This document shows, piece after piece, positions 42,434 through 50,498 of a stretch of DNA of 64,000 nucleotides (the stretch's first letter is position 1; every line of letters begins with the position of its first letter). A program made the translations under genes and the position numbers. The DNA is taken from assembly GCF_004123145.1 (NCBI RefSeq), contig NZ_SDKC01000001.1, positions 3,505,501 through 3,569,500 on the forward strand. The letters run 5' to 3'. The notes below the pieces were generated by a model that was given only the letters and a program-made list of their open reading frames with translations, ran no database searches and was not told the origin of the DNA. Source of the stretch: Blautia faecicola. GTDB lineage: Bacteria > Bacillota > Clostridia > Lachnospirales > Lachnospiraceae.

Positions 42434-42463
42434 CAAAAAAAGCCTGCAGAAATATCTGCAGGG
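42434..42463 (-). terminator. Second leader terminator before ribD
   Basis: The minus strand has CCTGCAG-ATATTT-CTGCAGG followed by C and seven T residues. Confidence 0.85.
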
Positions 42464-42515
42464 TGGAATTGATCTGTTACATATGATTGATAAATGAATG
42501 TCTGATTTTCCTATA

Positions 42516-42550
42516 TAAAAAGCTCTGAAATGGATCACCATCTCAGAGCT
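42516..42550 (-). terminator. FMN-riboswitch expression platform terminator
   Basis: A 13-bp stem (42538-42550 with 42521-42533, one G-T pair) followed by TTTTTATA on the minus strand lies just downstream of the aptamer. Confidence 0.8.
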
Positions 42551-42592
42551 CTGATACTACATTCATTCATACAAAAAATCAACTGTACTATC

Positions 42593-42699
42593 ATCTTCTT
42601 CCATCCAGACTGTACTGTCGGCCCCGGAATCTCACCGGATCATGCCTCTCGGCTCGCGGGCTTTACCGCCGGTAGGGAATTTCACCCTGCCCTGAAGAT
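42593..42699 (-). promoter_or_regulatory. FMN riboswitch (RFN element)
   Basis: On the minus strand the aptamer begins ATCTTCAGGGCAGGGTGAAA and contains CCCTACCGGCGGTAAAGCCC, then GATCCGGTGAGATTCCGG, GGCCGACAGTACAGTC and closes with GGATGGAAGAAGAT. All RFN blocks are present and P1 pairs. FMN binding should permit the downstream terminators and shut off the operon. Confidence 0.97.
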
Positions 42700-42710
42700 A
42701 TTTTTTGTTT

Positions 42711-42739
42711 ATTTTAATACTTTATCTGTTATTTGTAAA
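42711..42739 (-). promoter_or_regulatory. Promoter of the riboflavin operon
   Basis: TTTACA (42734-42739), 17-base spacer, TAAAAT (42711-42716) on the minus strand, directly before the FMN aptamer. Confidence 0.8.
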
Positions 42740-42757
42740 GCAGAATTTTTATTTTAC

Positions 42758-42901
42758 TTAGTTTACTGGTTTGGAAATGAAAGTTCTCGGATGAGCAATT
42801 TTCATATAATTTCTCAGTTCCAATGCCAATACTCTTAACCGTTCAATCGCTATCTCAATGATTTTTTCATCTGGATCCATCTGATCCACTTTTTCTGCCA
42901 T
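42758..42901 (-). CDS. Small protein, 47 aa
   Basis: The 47-residue protein begins MAEKVDQMDPDEKIIEIAIE. GAAGGAGG is 5 bases before the ATG. It lies between a terminator and the riboflavin promoter, downstream of the TrbL/sigma chimera, so it is probably a leftover small ORF of the conjugative element. No family recognised. Confidence 0.55.
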   Translation of the reverse strand: MAEKVDQMDPDEKIIEIAIERLRVLALELRNYMKIAHPRTFISKPVN

Positions 42902-42927
42902 AGGCATCCTCCTTCTTCCTGAAATAA

Positions 42928-42964
42928 AAAAATCCGCCCAGATTAGAACCTAATCTAATCTGAA
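42928..42964 (-). terminator. Terminator upstream of the 47-residue gene
   Basis: The minus strand has CAGATTAG and CTAATCTG in a stem closed by CCG/CGG, followed by ATTTTTTT. A second hairpin (CAGGGTG/CACCCTG) lies at about 43052-43078. Confidence 0.75.
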
Positions 42965-43112
42965 CGGAATACTCATTCAGGCTTGATATTTGGCGAATGA
43001 CTATTCGGTTGTCAAGGAACAATCCTGTTTACGCCACACAAAGGAAAACAGGGTGGAGGATTTCGTCCTCTCACCCTGTCGCCAATGGGAAACTATGAAT
43101 TTCCCCTCATAA

Positions 43113-43778
43113 TTAAAATATTTTTTTGATTTTTTCTTTCAGCCTGTCCATACGCCTGTAAACCGCCTTTTCGGTAATCTTCAGATACCTGGCGATTTCA
43201 TGAGTGCTGTACCCCTGGATCTTCATCAGAATGATCTGCAGGGTAAGCCTGTCCACTGTGATCAGTACATGATACAATTCCTGATTCTCAATATGATCCA
43301 AGAAGTCCTGTACTGTTTTCAGCTCTGCCTGATCAGTAGATGCTGCTACCGTATCCAGATATGTACCTGTTTCCTGCACACGCTCATAATATCGTCTGTC
43401 TGAATTAAATGCCTGGAAAGCCAGGGCAAAGAGTCCTCTGAAATAATTCGTGCCGATTTGTCCCCATTCTCTGTTACTCATAGTTGCGAATGGAATCGGC
43501 GCAACTGAGGTATATAGGTAAATCTCTATCATACGTCCATACATAATCACTGTGATCAGTACAGACAGGATCTTCATACAGAAGCCGACGATAAGGGTTT
43601 CTAACGCCAATACAATAAGTTCTCCGATTTCCATACTTTCCAGTGTTGTGGAAAGATCCGTCAATGCCGAAGAAATATCAATGGCGGTAGTATATTCCAC
43701 ATGGTTCAGAACGAAGACCTGGATTCTTTCGGACTCTGCAGCTCTTTGAATGCGACTCCGGAACTCATGAGCTTTAAA
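43113..43778 (-). pseudogene. Chimera of TrbL/VirB6-like conjugation protein and ICE sigma factor
   Basis: One open frame joins two unrelated parts. The first (up to about FRGLFALAFQAF) is the last part of a CD1112-type TrbL/VirB6 mating-pore membrane protein (MYGRMIEIYLYTSVAPIPFA, NREWGQIGTNYFRG). The second, from NSDRRYYERVQE on, is the C-terminal part of a Tn1549-type ICE sigma-70-like factor (STHEIARYLKITEKAVYRRM). An in-frame deletion inside a conjugative element fits best. Neither activity is likely to remain, though the HTH end is intact. Confidence 0.75.
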
Positions 43779-43910
43779 CTATACAGCCTGACAAAACGAG
43801 GCCAGGCTTATCATATGCCGATGGAGATACAGAGTAATTTCCTAGCAAAATAAATACACAAAGATCCTGTTCTTTATAGCATAGTTTGAACAGGATCTTT
43901 TTATAATGCT

Positions 43911-45272
43911 TTATTTTCTATCTAAAATTTTATTAAACCGACTAAAGAACGTTGAAGTTGTTATTATCGCTGCCAAAATATCACTGATTGGCTCAGCCAA
44001 AAATACCGCAAATACTTTATTCTGGATAAAATGCGGCAGTATAAAAATCAACGGAATCAACAGAATCAATTTTCTTAAGCAGGCAAGTAATAAACTAACT
44101 TTTGCCTGGCCCAATGCCATGAAACTCTGCTGACAAGCAACTTGGAATCCAAGAGAAAAAATACCTGCCATGTAAATTCTTAACGCCCATGCCGTATACG
44201 TGATTAATTCTGTATTATTCGAAAAAATACCTGCAAACATCTTCGGAAATAGAAGCATAATCAACCAGAAGCATCCCGTAAAAATTGTACAAACTGTAAA
44301 TTGAGTAAAAAATGCTTTTTTTACTCGATCTCTATTTCCTGCACCATAGTTATAGCTCATGATTGGCTGTCCACCCTGACAAATTCCCTGTAATGGTAAT
44401 GTTGCAAGCTGACTAACACTGGTAATAATTGTCATAGCCCCTACTGCGAGATCTCCGCCATATCTTGACAAACTGGAAGTAAAACTGATAGACAAAATAC
44501 TTTCCGTAGATAACATGACAAATGTAGATATACCAAGAGCAAGGCATGGTAAGATGATTTCTTTTTGCAGTTTAAAGTTTTCTTTTTTAAGATGCAGAAT
44601 CGTCTTCTTTCCTGACAAGAAACGAAGGATCCATATTGCCCCTACAGCCTGACTCAAAACAGTTGCGAGTGCAGCGCCCTTTACTCCAAGATGAAATACG
44701 AAGATAAAAATCGGATCAAGAATGATATTGATTACAGCACCAATCACTGTTGTCATCATGCTGATCTTTGCAAATCCCTGTGTCGTAATAAATGGATTCA
44801 TTCCCATCACGATCAAAACAAAAATACTTCCAAGAATATAAATCCTTGCATAATCCACGCCATAAGGAAGTGTCTTATCGCTAGCACCAAACATCGTCAG
44901 TAACTGTGGCGCAAAAGTAAAGAATATCACCGTCAAAGCTGCGGCCATAAGCATGAGAATTGCAAAACAGTTTCCAAGAATCTTTTCAGCTGTCTTATTA
45001 TCTTTCTTTCCCATAGAAATCGCTGCACGCGGTGCACCTCCGGATCCTGCCAGCATGGCGAAGGCATTGATCAGCATGAGAATTGGCGTAAACAATCCAA
45101 CACCTGTTAATGCTGCGGCACCGACACCTGGAATATGTCCGATATAAATACGGTCAACAATATTATATAAAAGGTTGATGATTTGAGCCACAACAGCAGG
45201 TATTGCAAGCTGGGCCAAAAGACGTGGTATTTTTTCTGTTTCCATAGCTTGTACGTTTGACTTACTGTTCAT
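43911..45272 (-). CDS. MATE family efflux transporter
   Basis: The 453-residue protein has twelve predicted helices and MATE signatures (NLLYNIVDRIYIGHIPGVG, SGGAPRAAISMGKKD, GICQGGQPIMSYNYGA). It should export cationic drugs or metabolites by Na+ or H+ antiport. AGGAG lies 8 bases upstream of the ATG. A MITE-like element sits 24 bp upstream, between it and the phosphatidyltransferase gene, and may separate it from the operon. Confidence 0.93.
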   Translation of the reverse strand: MNSKSNVQAMETEKIPRLLAQLAIPAVVAQIINLLYNIVDRIYIGHIPGVGAAALTGVGLFTPILMLINAFAMLAGSGGAPRAAISMGKKDNKTAEKILGNCFAILMLMAAALTVIFFTFAPQLLTMFGASDKTLPYGVDYARIYILGSIFVLIVMGMNPFITTQGFAKISMMTTVIGAVINIILDPIFIFVFHLGVKGAALATVLSQAVGAIWILRFLSGKKTILHLKKENFKLQKEIILPCLALGISTFVMLSTESILSISFTSSLSRYGGDLAVGAMTIITSVSQLATLPLQGICQGGQPIMSYNYGAGNRDRVKKAFFTQFTVCTIFTGCFWLIMLLFPKMFAGIFSNNTELITYTAWALRIYMAGIFSLGFQVACQQSFMALGQAKVSLLLACLRKLILLIPLIFILPHFIQNKVFAVFLAEPISDILAAIITTSTFFSRFNKILDRK

Positions 45273-45295
45273 ATCTGTGTTCTCCTAAATATTAT

Positions 45296-45460
45296 CTAGT
45301 ACAGCGAAAATTAAGTATCTGCTATATTGACGTAGGATGATTTCTTCATATGCAAGGCGGAGGAATGAGGCGTAGCGGTGGCTACGACGATTGACGACAA
45401 CGCAGCAGATGAAAAATCAGACAAGTCAATATGGCGGTTACTTAATATTCGCTGTACTAG
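45296..45460. mobile_element. MITE-like element with 36-bp terminal inverted repeats
   Basis: The 165-bp unit starts CTAGTACAGCGAAAATTAAG and ends with its imperfect complement (36-bp arms, few mismatches). The centre holds the GC-rich block GGCGGAGGAATGAGGCGTAG and a GTAGC/GCTAC hairpin but no coding frame. I have the impression of seeing this repeat in other gut Clostridia. It was probably mobilised by a transposase in trans. Confidence 0.8.
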
Positions 45461-45483
45461 TCATCTCAATATAATCAAATTGC

Positions 45484-46056
45484 TTATGCAGTCTCTCCCC
45501 TAAGTGTTCTGGTATTCTTGATAATGTACAAAACAACTGATACAACCATCATTATAGCACACAAACCAATTAACAGATCTGACACCATTGGTGTAATGTG
45601 GAACCATATAATATGCACAGCCACAGTTCCATATAATAAAAAGGTTACTATTTTTCCATGCCAGTCTGCACCATGCACTTTTCCTGTTTTTCGTATCACA
45701 AGGCATCCACTAACCGCCATATAAAGTTCCTTAACTGCCATTATAACGATCAACGGGAGCATATGTGGAAAGCGAGTAAACAAGCAAATCAACATTGCTG
45801 CCTGTGTCAGCTTATCGGCAACCGGATCGAGAATCTTTCCTAGATTGCTAATCATATGAAATCTTCTTGCAATATATCCATCAGCGAGATCCGTAAGACC
45901 GGATAGCAATAAGATTTCTCCTGCTAACAAAGGATTTTCCTTTACACAATAACTCCATATAATTACTGGAATCAGACAAAACCGAAAAAAAGAAAGCAAA
46001 TTGGGTACTGTAATAATTCTATTCAAATTTTCTTTCTGACTTCCTTCACTCTGCAT
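45484..46056 (-). CDS. CDP-alcohol phosphatidyltransferase (PgsA-like)
   Basis: The 190-residue membrane enzyme has the diagnostic motif D-x2-D-G-x2-A-R-x8-G-x3-D-x3-D in DLADGYIARRFHMISNLGKILDPVADK-type arrangement (about 57-83). It probably makes phosphatidylglycerophosphate or a related lipid from CDP-diacylglycerol, the precursor of the phosphatidylglycerol used by cardiolipin synthases upstream in the same module. It overlaps the FUSC gene by 11 bp. Confidence 0.92.
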   Translation of the reverse strand: MQSEGSQKENLNRIITVPNLLSFFRFCLIPVIIWSYCVKENPLLAGEILLLSGLTDLADGYIARRFHMISNLGKILDPVADKLTQAAMLICLFTRFPHMLPLIVIMAVKELYMAVSGCLVIRKTGKVHGADWHGKIVTFLLYGTVAVHIIWFHITPMVSDLLIGLCAIMMVVSVVLYIIKNTRTLRGETA

Positions 46057-47110
46057 GTACGGTCACATCACTTTCCTTTTGTTTCGACATAAACCAATAA
46101 AATACAGCACAAAATGCCAATGCAAATACAACACCAAAAACATTCTGAATCACTCTAAGACTAACTGCTCCTTTTAATCCATAACTTTCCGCAGCAATTG
46201 CGAGAGCGCCAAAGGTATTAAATACAGCCTGCCAGCCGTATTGCGCTGAAAATCCTACACCAATTCCACCAAGAATTCCTATATAAGCATAGATGGATGA
46301 TGGAAGCAGAAAATATAATACAGTGAAGCATATAACACCTACAATATTTCCGACAATCCTTTTACGGACTCTGTATTGCATGTCTTCCACAAACGGCAAA
46401 ATTGCTGACATAGCCGCAATACCAGCCCACATTGCACGTGGCATATTGCAAAGTTCTGCAATGCAAAGGACAATTGGTACACATATAATCTGGCATAACT
46501 GCCATTTTGTTCTCGATGAAGTGATATCAAATTCCTGGATTAGATCTTTCAAATTTCTTTTAAAAGTTCTATTTTTATGATTTCGATAAAATACAAAACA
46601 GGTAAGAACTGCGCCTAAAATCATTCCGGCCAATCGCATCTGATAGCTTGTTCCTGTAACATCATATCCATATAATAGCAGATAGCCAAGAACCAATGTA
46701 GATTGGTTAAACATGAATGGATTATGACATCCAAAAAATATCAACACTGCCAGTGCAGCAATATTTAACAGCATTCCCAGTACCGGTGAAAGCTGATTTG
46801 CAAGATGCGGACATACGGCCATTATTACAAAAAACATAGCCAAAAGCATCGTAGATTGTCCAGTGTGGATTCCCAAATCCGCATTTCGAAATACCATAAG
46901 ACATAATAAAACTACCACACCAACAATACTGTTTTCATTTCCAAACAGGATGCTGAAAACAGTAACAAATAAAAAACAAAAAACCATTGTAACAGCTATC
47001 TTAATCAGATATACCAGTATATGATACATTTTTTCTTTCGTGGTTTCACTCTTTTTCAACAGGTTTTTCGATCCTGCCTGATTTAACTGTAATTCCTGAT
47101 AAAATGTCAT
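46046..47110 (-). CDS. FUSC family membrane protein
   Basis: The 354-residue protein has about ten hydrophobic helices in two sets and a FUSC-like second half (MPRAMWAGIAAMSAILPFVE, RVRKRIVGNIVGVI). Relatives include aromatic acid exporters; some Firmicute members are linked to cell-envelope stress. It lies between the histidine kinase and the phosphatidyltransferase genes, close enough for one transcript. Confidence 0.85.
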   Translation of the reverse strand: MTFYQELQLNQAGSKNLLKKSETTKEKMYHILVYLIKIAVTMVFCFLFVTVFSILFGNENSIVGVVVLLCLMVFRNADLGIHTGQSTMLLAMFFVIMAVCPHLANQLSPVLGMLLNIAALAVLIFFGCHNPFMFNQSTLVLGYLLLYGYDVTGTSYQMRLAGMILGAVLTCFVFYRNHKNRTFKRNLKDLIQEFDITSSRTKWQLCQIICVPIVLCIAELCNMPRAMWAGIAAMSAILPFVEDMQYRVRKRIVGNIVGVICFTVLYFLLPSSIYAYIGILGGIGVGFSAQYGWQAVFNTFGALAIAAESYGLKGAVSLRVIQNVFGVVFALAFCAVFYWFMSKQKESDVTVHAE

Positions 47111-47133
47111 ATAAATCCTCCCATCTTCTACTT

Positions 47134-48180
47134 TTATATTATATTCTCATTTGTCTGTATCGGAAGTTCTACAACAAATCTACATCCGCCATATTCCCGG
47201 TTTTCTGCTTTGATCGTTCCTCCCGCACTATCTACAATCCGCTTTACAAGTGCAAGACCAAGACCGTTTCCTTCTGCCTTATGAGAACCATCTACCTGAT
47301 AAAACTTGTCGAATATTCTAGTCTTTACATCCTCCTCGATTCCTGGTCCTTCATCCTCCACAATGAACTTCACAGAATTCTTTTCCTGTTTCAGAAACAT
47401 CGTAATTGTTCCCTTTGCCGGACTAAACTTGATTGCATTATCTAAAAGATTCATCCAGATATGCATAAGAAGTCCTTCATTTCCAGTATATTTGACTTCC
47501 TCCAATTCTACCTGGAAGCCAATTTCTTTTTCTGTCCATTTTGATTCCAAAGAAAGAAATGCCTGACGAATCTGTTCATCCAGTCGATATTTCGTTTTTT
47601 TCATTGGTATATTCTGATTCTCCAATTTAGACAACAACAAAATATTTCCAACCAACCCAGAAAGCCTCTTCGTGTTAAATAAGATTTTTTCTACATATCC
47701 CTCTTGCTCCTGCGATAATTCTTCTCCCTGAAGAAGCATTGTATAACCTTCAATGGCATTGATAGGGGTCTTAAACTCATGAGAAACATTAGATACGAAA
47801 TCCATCTGCAGCACTTCTGTTGCACGAAGCTCTTTTGTCATCACGTTGAAACTTTGATAGGATTCACCAACCTCTGCTATACGACTGTTCGTTTCCAAAT
47901 GCTGTTCAAAATCTCCTTGAGAAACTTCCTTCATTGCTTTACTGAGTCTGGTAATTGGCTCCAGTAACTTTGCATTAATAAAAGAAGTAATGAGCCCTGC
48001 GATCAGTGTATTAAAAATCAAAAGCCAGCCAAGCACAGGTATACTCCCCGGTAGCTTAAAGAAATGATTTAAAAATGCAAATAATAAAGCAGATATCACT
48101 GTTGAAAATACGAGAGACAGCCAGATTGCACCAGTCAGACAGGACCGAATCTTCAATCTTTTTTCTTTATTCTGACTCAT
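47134..48180 (-). CDS. Sensor histidine kinase
   Basis: The 348-residue kinase has two transmembrane helices (about 14-35 and 43-67) with a very short outside loop, a HAMP domain, HisKA with phospho-His in FVSNVSHEFKTPINAIEGY (about 138), and HATPase motifs NLLDNAIKFS, DEGPGIEED and GLGLALVK. The minimal loop suggests sensing within the membrane, like BceS/intramembrane kinases. Its start overlaps the stop region of the response regulator. Confidence 0.95.
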   Translation of the reverse strand: MSQNKEKRLKIRSCLTGAIWLSLVFSTVISALLFAFLNHFFKLPGSIPVLGWLLIFNTLIAGLITSFINAKLLEPITRLSKAMKEVSQGDFEQHLETNSRIAEVGESYQSFNVMTKELRATEVLQMDFVSNVSHEFKTPINAIEGYTMLLQGEELSQEQEGYVEKILFNTKRLSGLVGNILLLSKLENQNIPMKKTKYRLDEQIRQAFLSLESKWTEKEIGFQVELEEVKYTGNEGLLMHIWMNLLDNAIKFSPAKGTITMFLKQEKNSVKFIVEDEGPGIEEDVKTRIFDKFYQVDGSHKAEGNGLGLALVKRIVDSAGGTIKAENREYGGCRFVVELPIQTNENII

Positions 48181-48851
48181 TATTTTTTCACCACCTTATA
48201 TCCAATTCCACGCATGGTTACAATTTCGAAATTTGGATTATCTTTAAAACGCTCCCTAATTCTTCCTATATGCACCTCTATCGTATGTGGGTCTGCCTCT
48301 GTCTCATATCCCCAAACTTCATCCATTAACTGCTGTTTTGTAAATGTTCTTCCCGGCGAAGCTGCCAGCTTATATAAAAGCAGAAATTCTTTTTTCGGTA
48401 AAACAAGGCTTTCCTTATCCGTTGTAACGGTCATTGCATCATAATCAAACTCTGTTGAACCAATCACAATTTTATGTTCATTCAGGATCTGTGCACGACG
48501 GAGCAATGCGCCTACTCTTAAAACCATTTCATTCACATTTACCGGTTTTACCATATAATCATCACTTCCAGAAAGAAATCCCTGGCGCATATCATCAAAG
48601 TTTCCTTTTGCAGTGATCATAAGTACCGGTATCTGGTATCCTGCTGAACGAAGTTCCGACACCAGCTCATAACCATCCATAACCGGCATCATGATATCGG
48701 AAATAATCAGATCAATATATTCCTTATCCAATACTTCTAATGCCTGAGCTCCATCCGGTGCACTTTTAACCTGATAACCATTCTTCTCGAGCACTTTCTG
48801 AAATAGCTGGCTTAATTCTTTATCATCTTCTACAATTAATATCTGAAACAC
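48180..48851 (-). CDS. OmpR/PhoB-family response regulator
   Basis: The 223-residue regulator has a receiver domain (ILIVEDDKELS; phospho-Asp in LIISDIMMPVMDGYE, about 52) and a C-terminal winged helix (FTKQQLMDEVWGYETEADPHTIEVHIGRIR). It pairs with the kinase just downstream. A candidate direct-repeat site lies upstream of the PLD gene. Confidence 0.95.
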   Translation of the reverse strand: MFQILIVEDDKELSQLFQKVLEKNGYQVKSAPDGAQALEVLDKEYIDLIISDIMMPVMDGYELVSELRSAGYQIPVLMITAKGNFDDMRQGFLSGSDDYMVKPVNVNEMVLRVGALLRRAQILNEHKIVIGSTEFDYDAMTVTTDKESLVLPKKEFLLLYKLAASPGRTFTKQQLMDEVWGYETEADPHTIEVHIGRIRERFKDNPNFEIVTMRGIGYKVVKK

Positions 48852-48875
48852 GTTTTCCTTCCTCCCTGTTATCTA

Positions 48876-50309
48876 TTAAAACAGATATCTTGCCCATCCA
48901 AGCAGATGCTGTACCAAAAACACATTTCTCTGACGTTTTTTTGTTAATTCAATCGGTTTTACATGATACGGATCATGATACGTGCCATCTTCTAATGCCT
49001 GTCGGGATACTTTTTCATATTCCATCATTCCTTCTTCCAACTGTTTATTGATTTCTTTGCTACGTATTACAAGCATCAGTTCCGTATCCAGATACGTACT
49101 TCTCATATCCATGTTAAAGGAACCAATCACAGATAAATCATCATCAATCAGGATGCTTTTTCCATGGTAAGAATAACCGCCTTCATATTCCCAGATGTCA
49201 ATTCCTGTATTTAAAATCTTATTTCTATTTTTTGCATAATCAGCAGACCCGAATGGATTGCCATTATTTGCAACCGAATTTGTCATGATTGAAAAATTTG
49301 GAACATTCTCTGCAATCTCCTCCCATGTATTGTACATCATATCATTACAGATAATATATGGTGTATGAATCTTTACACGATTCTTCGCACTTTTCATCAA
49401 TTCTCCCAGCTGATACCAGACTACTGGTTCCTTGGAACCTGTGTGAATAGGATTTGATACCAATGCAATCTTTTCTGTCTCAAACGTTTCGTCTGTATAA
49501 TCCGTATCGAAAATCATTCCCTTGTTTTCATTAAAATATTGCTGATATCCTTCCTGCAGTTCTAATACTGCCTTCTTTACAGATTTTCTATTTGCAAGTT
49601 TCTTATCATTATGAAAATAGCCACTATCTTCTTGTTCCCATATCGTTTCAAAATAATCTAACAACTGGTTGACTGAATTTTCTTTCCTTGGTTCATCGCA
49701 AATAACCAACACATCTCTGTCATAGTTCTTGTGTCCTGGAAAATCGCCCAGGAAATAATTATATGTATTTCTTCCTCCAAGAATATAGTTTTTACCATCT
49801 GCAATCAAATATTTATCATGCATTCTTCCCATCATTTTCCATGGTTTCAACGGATTGGCCTTATTGTATAATTTGATTTCAACATTCTCATGGGAAGATA
49901 ATCCATAAAAATACGGATTACCTTCCATATCAATCCAACTCTCCATTCCATCTACCAACAAGCGAACATGTACACCTCTGTCTGCCGCATCACGAAGAGC
50001 TCCTAAGATCAATTTCCCACTTTCATCGGATTTGAATGCAAACGTAGAAAGAATAATTTCCTCTTTTGCATTCTTAATCAATCGCACTCTTTGTAAAAGA
50101 GCTTCCGAATTCTTTTCTATGATCACTGCCCGTTCTGGATTCTCACTGCATTCGTTCCACGACTCATTATGTATTTCTTTTATGGTTTTTTCGGACATTT
50201 CTGGCTGTTTTTTATATGCAATGCAGATTCCAAGTAATTCATAACAAGCCATAAACAGAAGAACTGCCAGTATAGCAAGAAGAATTTTACATATTTTATG
50301 CTTTTTCAT
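48876..50309 (-). CDS. Phospholipase D-family protein (cardiolipin synthase-like)
   Basis: The 477-residue protein has one N-terminal membrane segment (about 9-30) and two HKD motifs: HDKYLIADGKNYILGG (about 164) and HGKSILIDDDLSVIGSFNMD (about 395). It belongs to the PLD/cardiolipin synthase superfamily and probably transfers phosphatidyl groups. It lies 24 bp before the response regulator gene. Distinct from the 519-residue paralogue. Confidence 0.88.
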   Translation of the reverse strand: MKKHKICKILLAILAVLLFMACYELLGICIAYKKQPEMSEKTIKEIHNESWNECSENPERAVIIEKNSEALLQRVRLIKNAKEEIILSTFAFKSDESGKLILGALRDAADRGVHVRLLVDGMESWIDMEGNPYFYGLSSHENVEIKLYNKANPLKPWKMMGRMHDKYLIADGKNYILGGRNTYNYFLGDFPGHKNYDRDVLVICDEPRKENSVNQLLDYFETIWEQEDSGYFHNDKKLANRKSVKKAVLELQEGYQQYFNENKGMIFDTDYTDETFETEKIALVSNPIHTGSKEPVVWYQLGELMKSAKNRVKIHTPYIICNDMMYNTWEEIAENVPNFSIMTNSVANNGNPFGSADYAKNRNKILNTGIDIWEYEGGYSYHGKSILIDDDLSVIGSFNMDMRSTYLDTELMLVIRSKEINKQLEEGMMEYEKVSRQALEDGTYHDPYHVKPIELTKKRQRNVFLVQHLLGWARYLF

Positions 50310-50352
50310 TGTATATCACCTAATTCCTTTTTTCTATGCTTATATAATACAA

Positions 50353-50376
50353 TGTCAATCTCAATTCAACCTCAAC
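50353..50376 (-). promoter_or_regulatory. TTGA direct repeats upstream of the PLD/two-component operon
   Basis: On the minus strand four TTGA units fall at offsets 0, 6, 11 and 17 (TTGAGGTTGAATTGAGATTG then ACA), i.e. two interleaved 11-bp direct repeats. This is the spacing used by OmpR-type regulators. TATTAT nearby may be the -10. Confidence 0.5.
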
Positions 50377-50433
50377 AAAATTTATTTTTTTCACCTAAAC
50401 GGAAATTCTGTACAAATCATTCGATATAACAAA

Positions 50434-50487
50434 ACGACCTCTCAAAAACAGTCGACTTTTAAATTAACTGTTTTTTGAGAGATCGTT
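50434..50487 (-). terminator. Terminator of the cardiolipin synthase gene
   Basis: A long stem with arms near 50438-50452 and 50468-50482, followed by TTTTGTTAT on the minus strand. It separates the cls gene from the rest of the module. Confidence 0.8.
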
Positions 50488-50498
50488 ACATCAGATTC

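Noticed and set aside
43754-43853. Plus-strand frame reading LMSFKLYSLTKRGQAYHMPM
   Set aside because: It is partly antisense to the TrbL-like frame on the minus strand, which has clear family similarity; the plus frame has no start signal.
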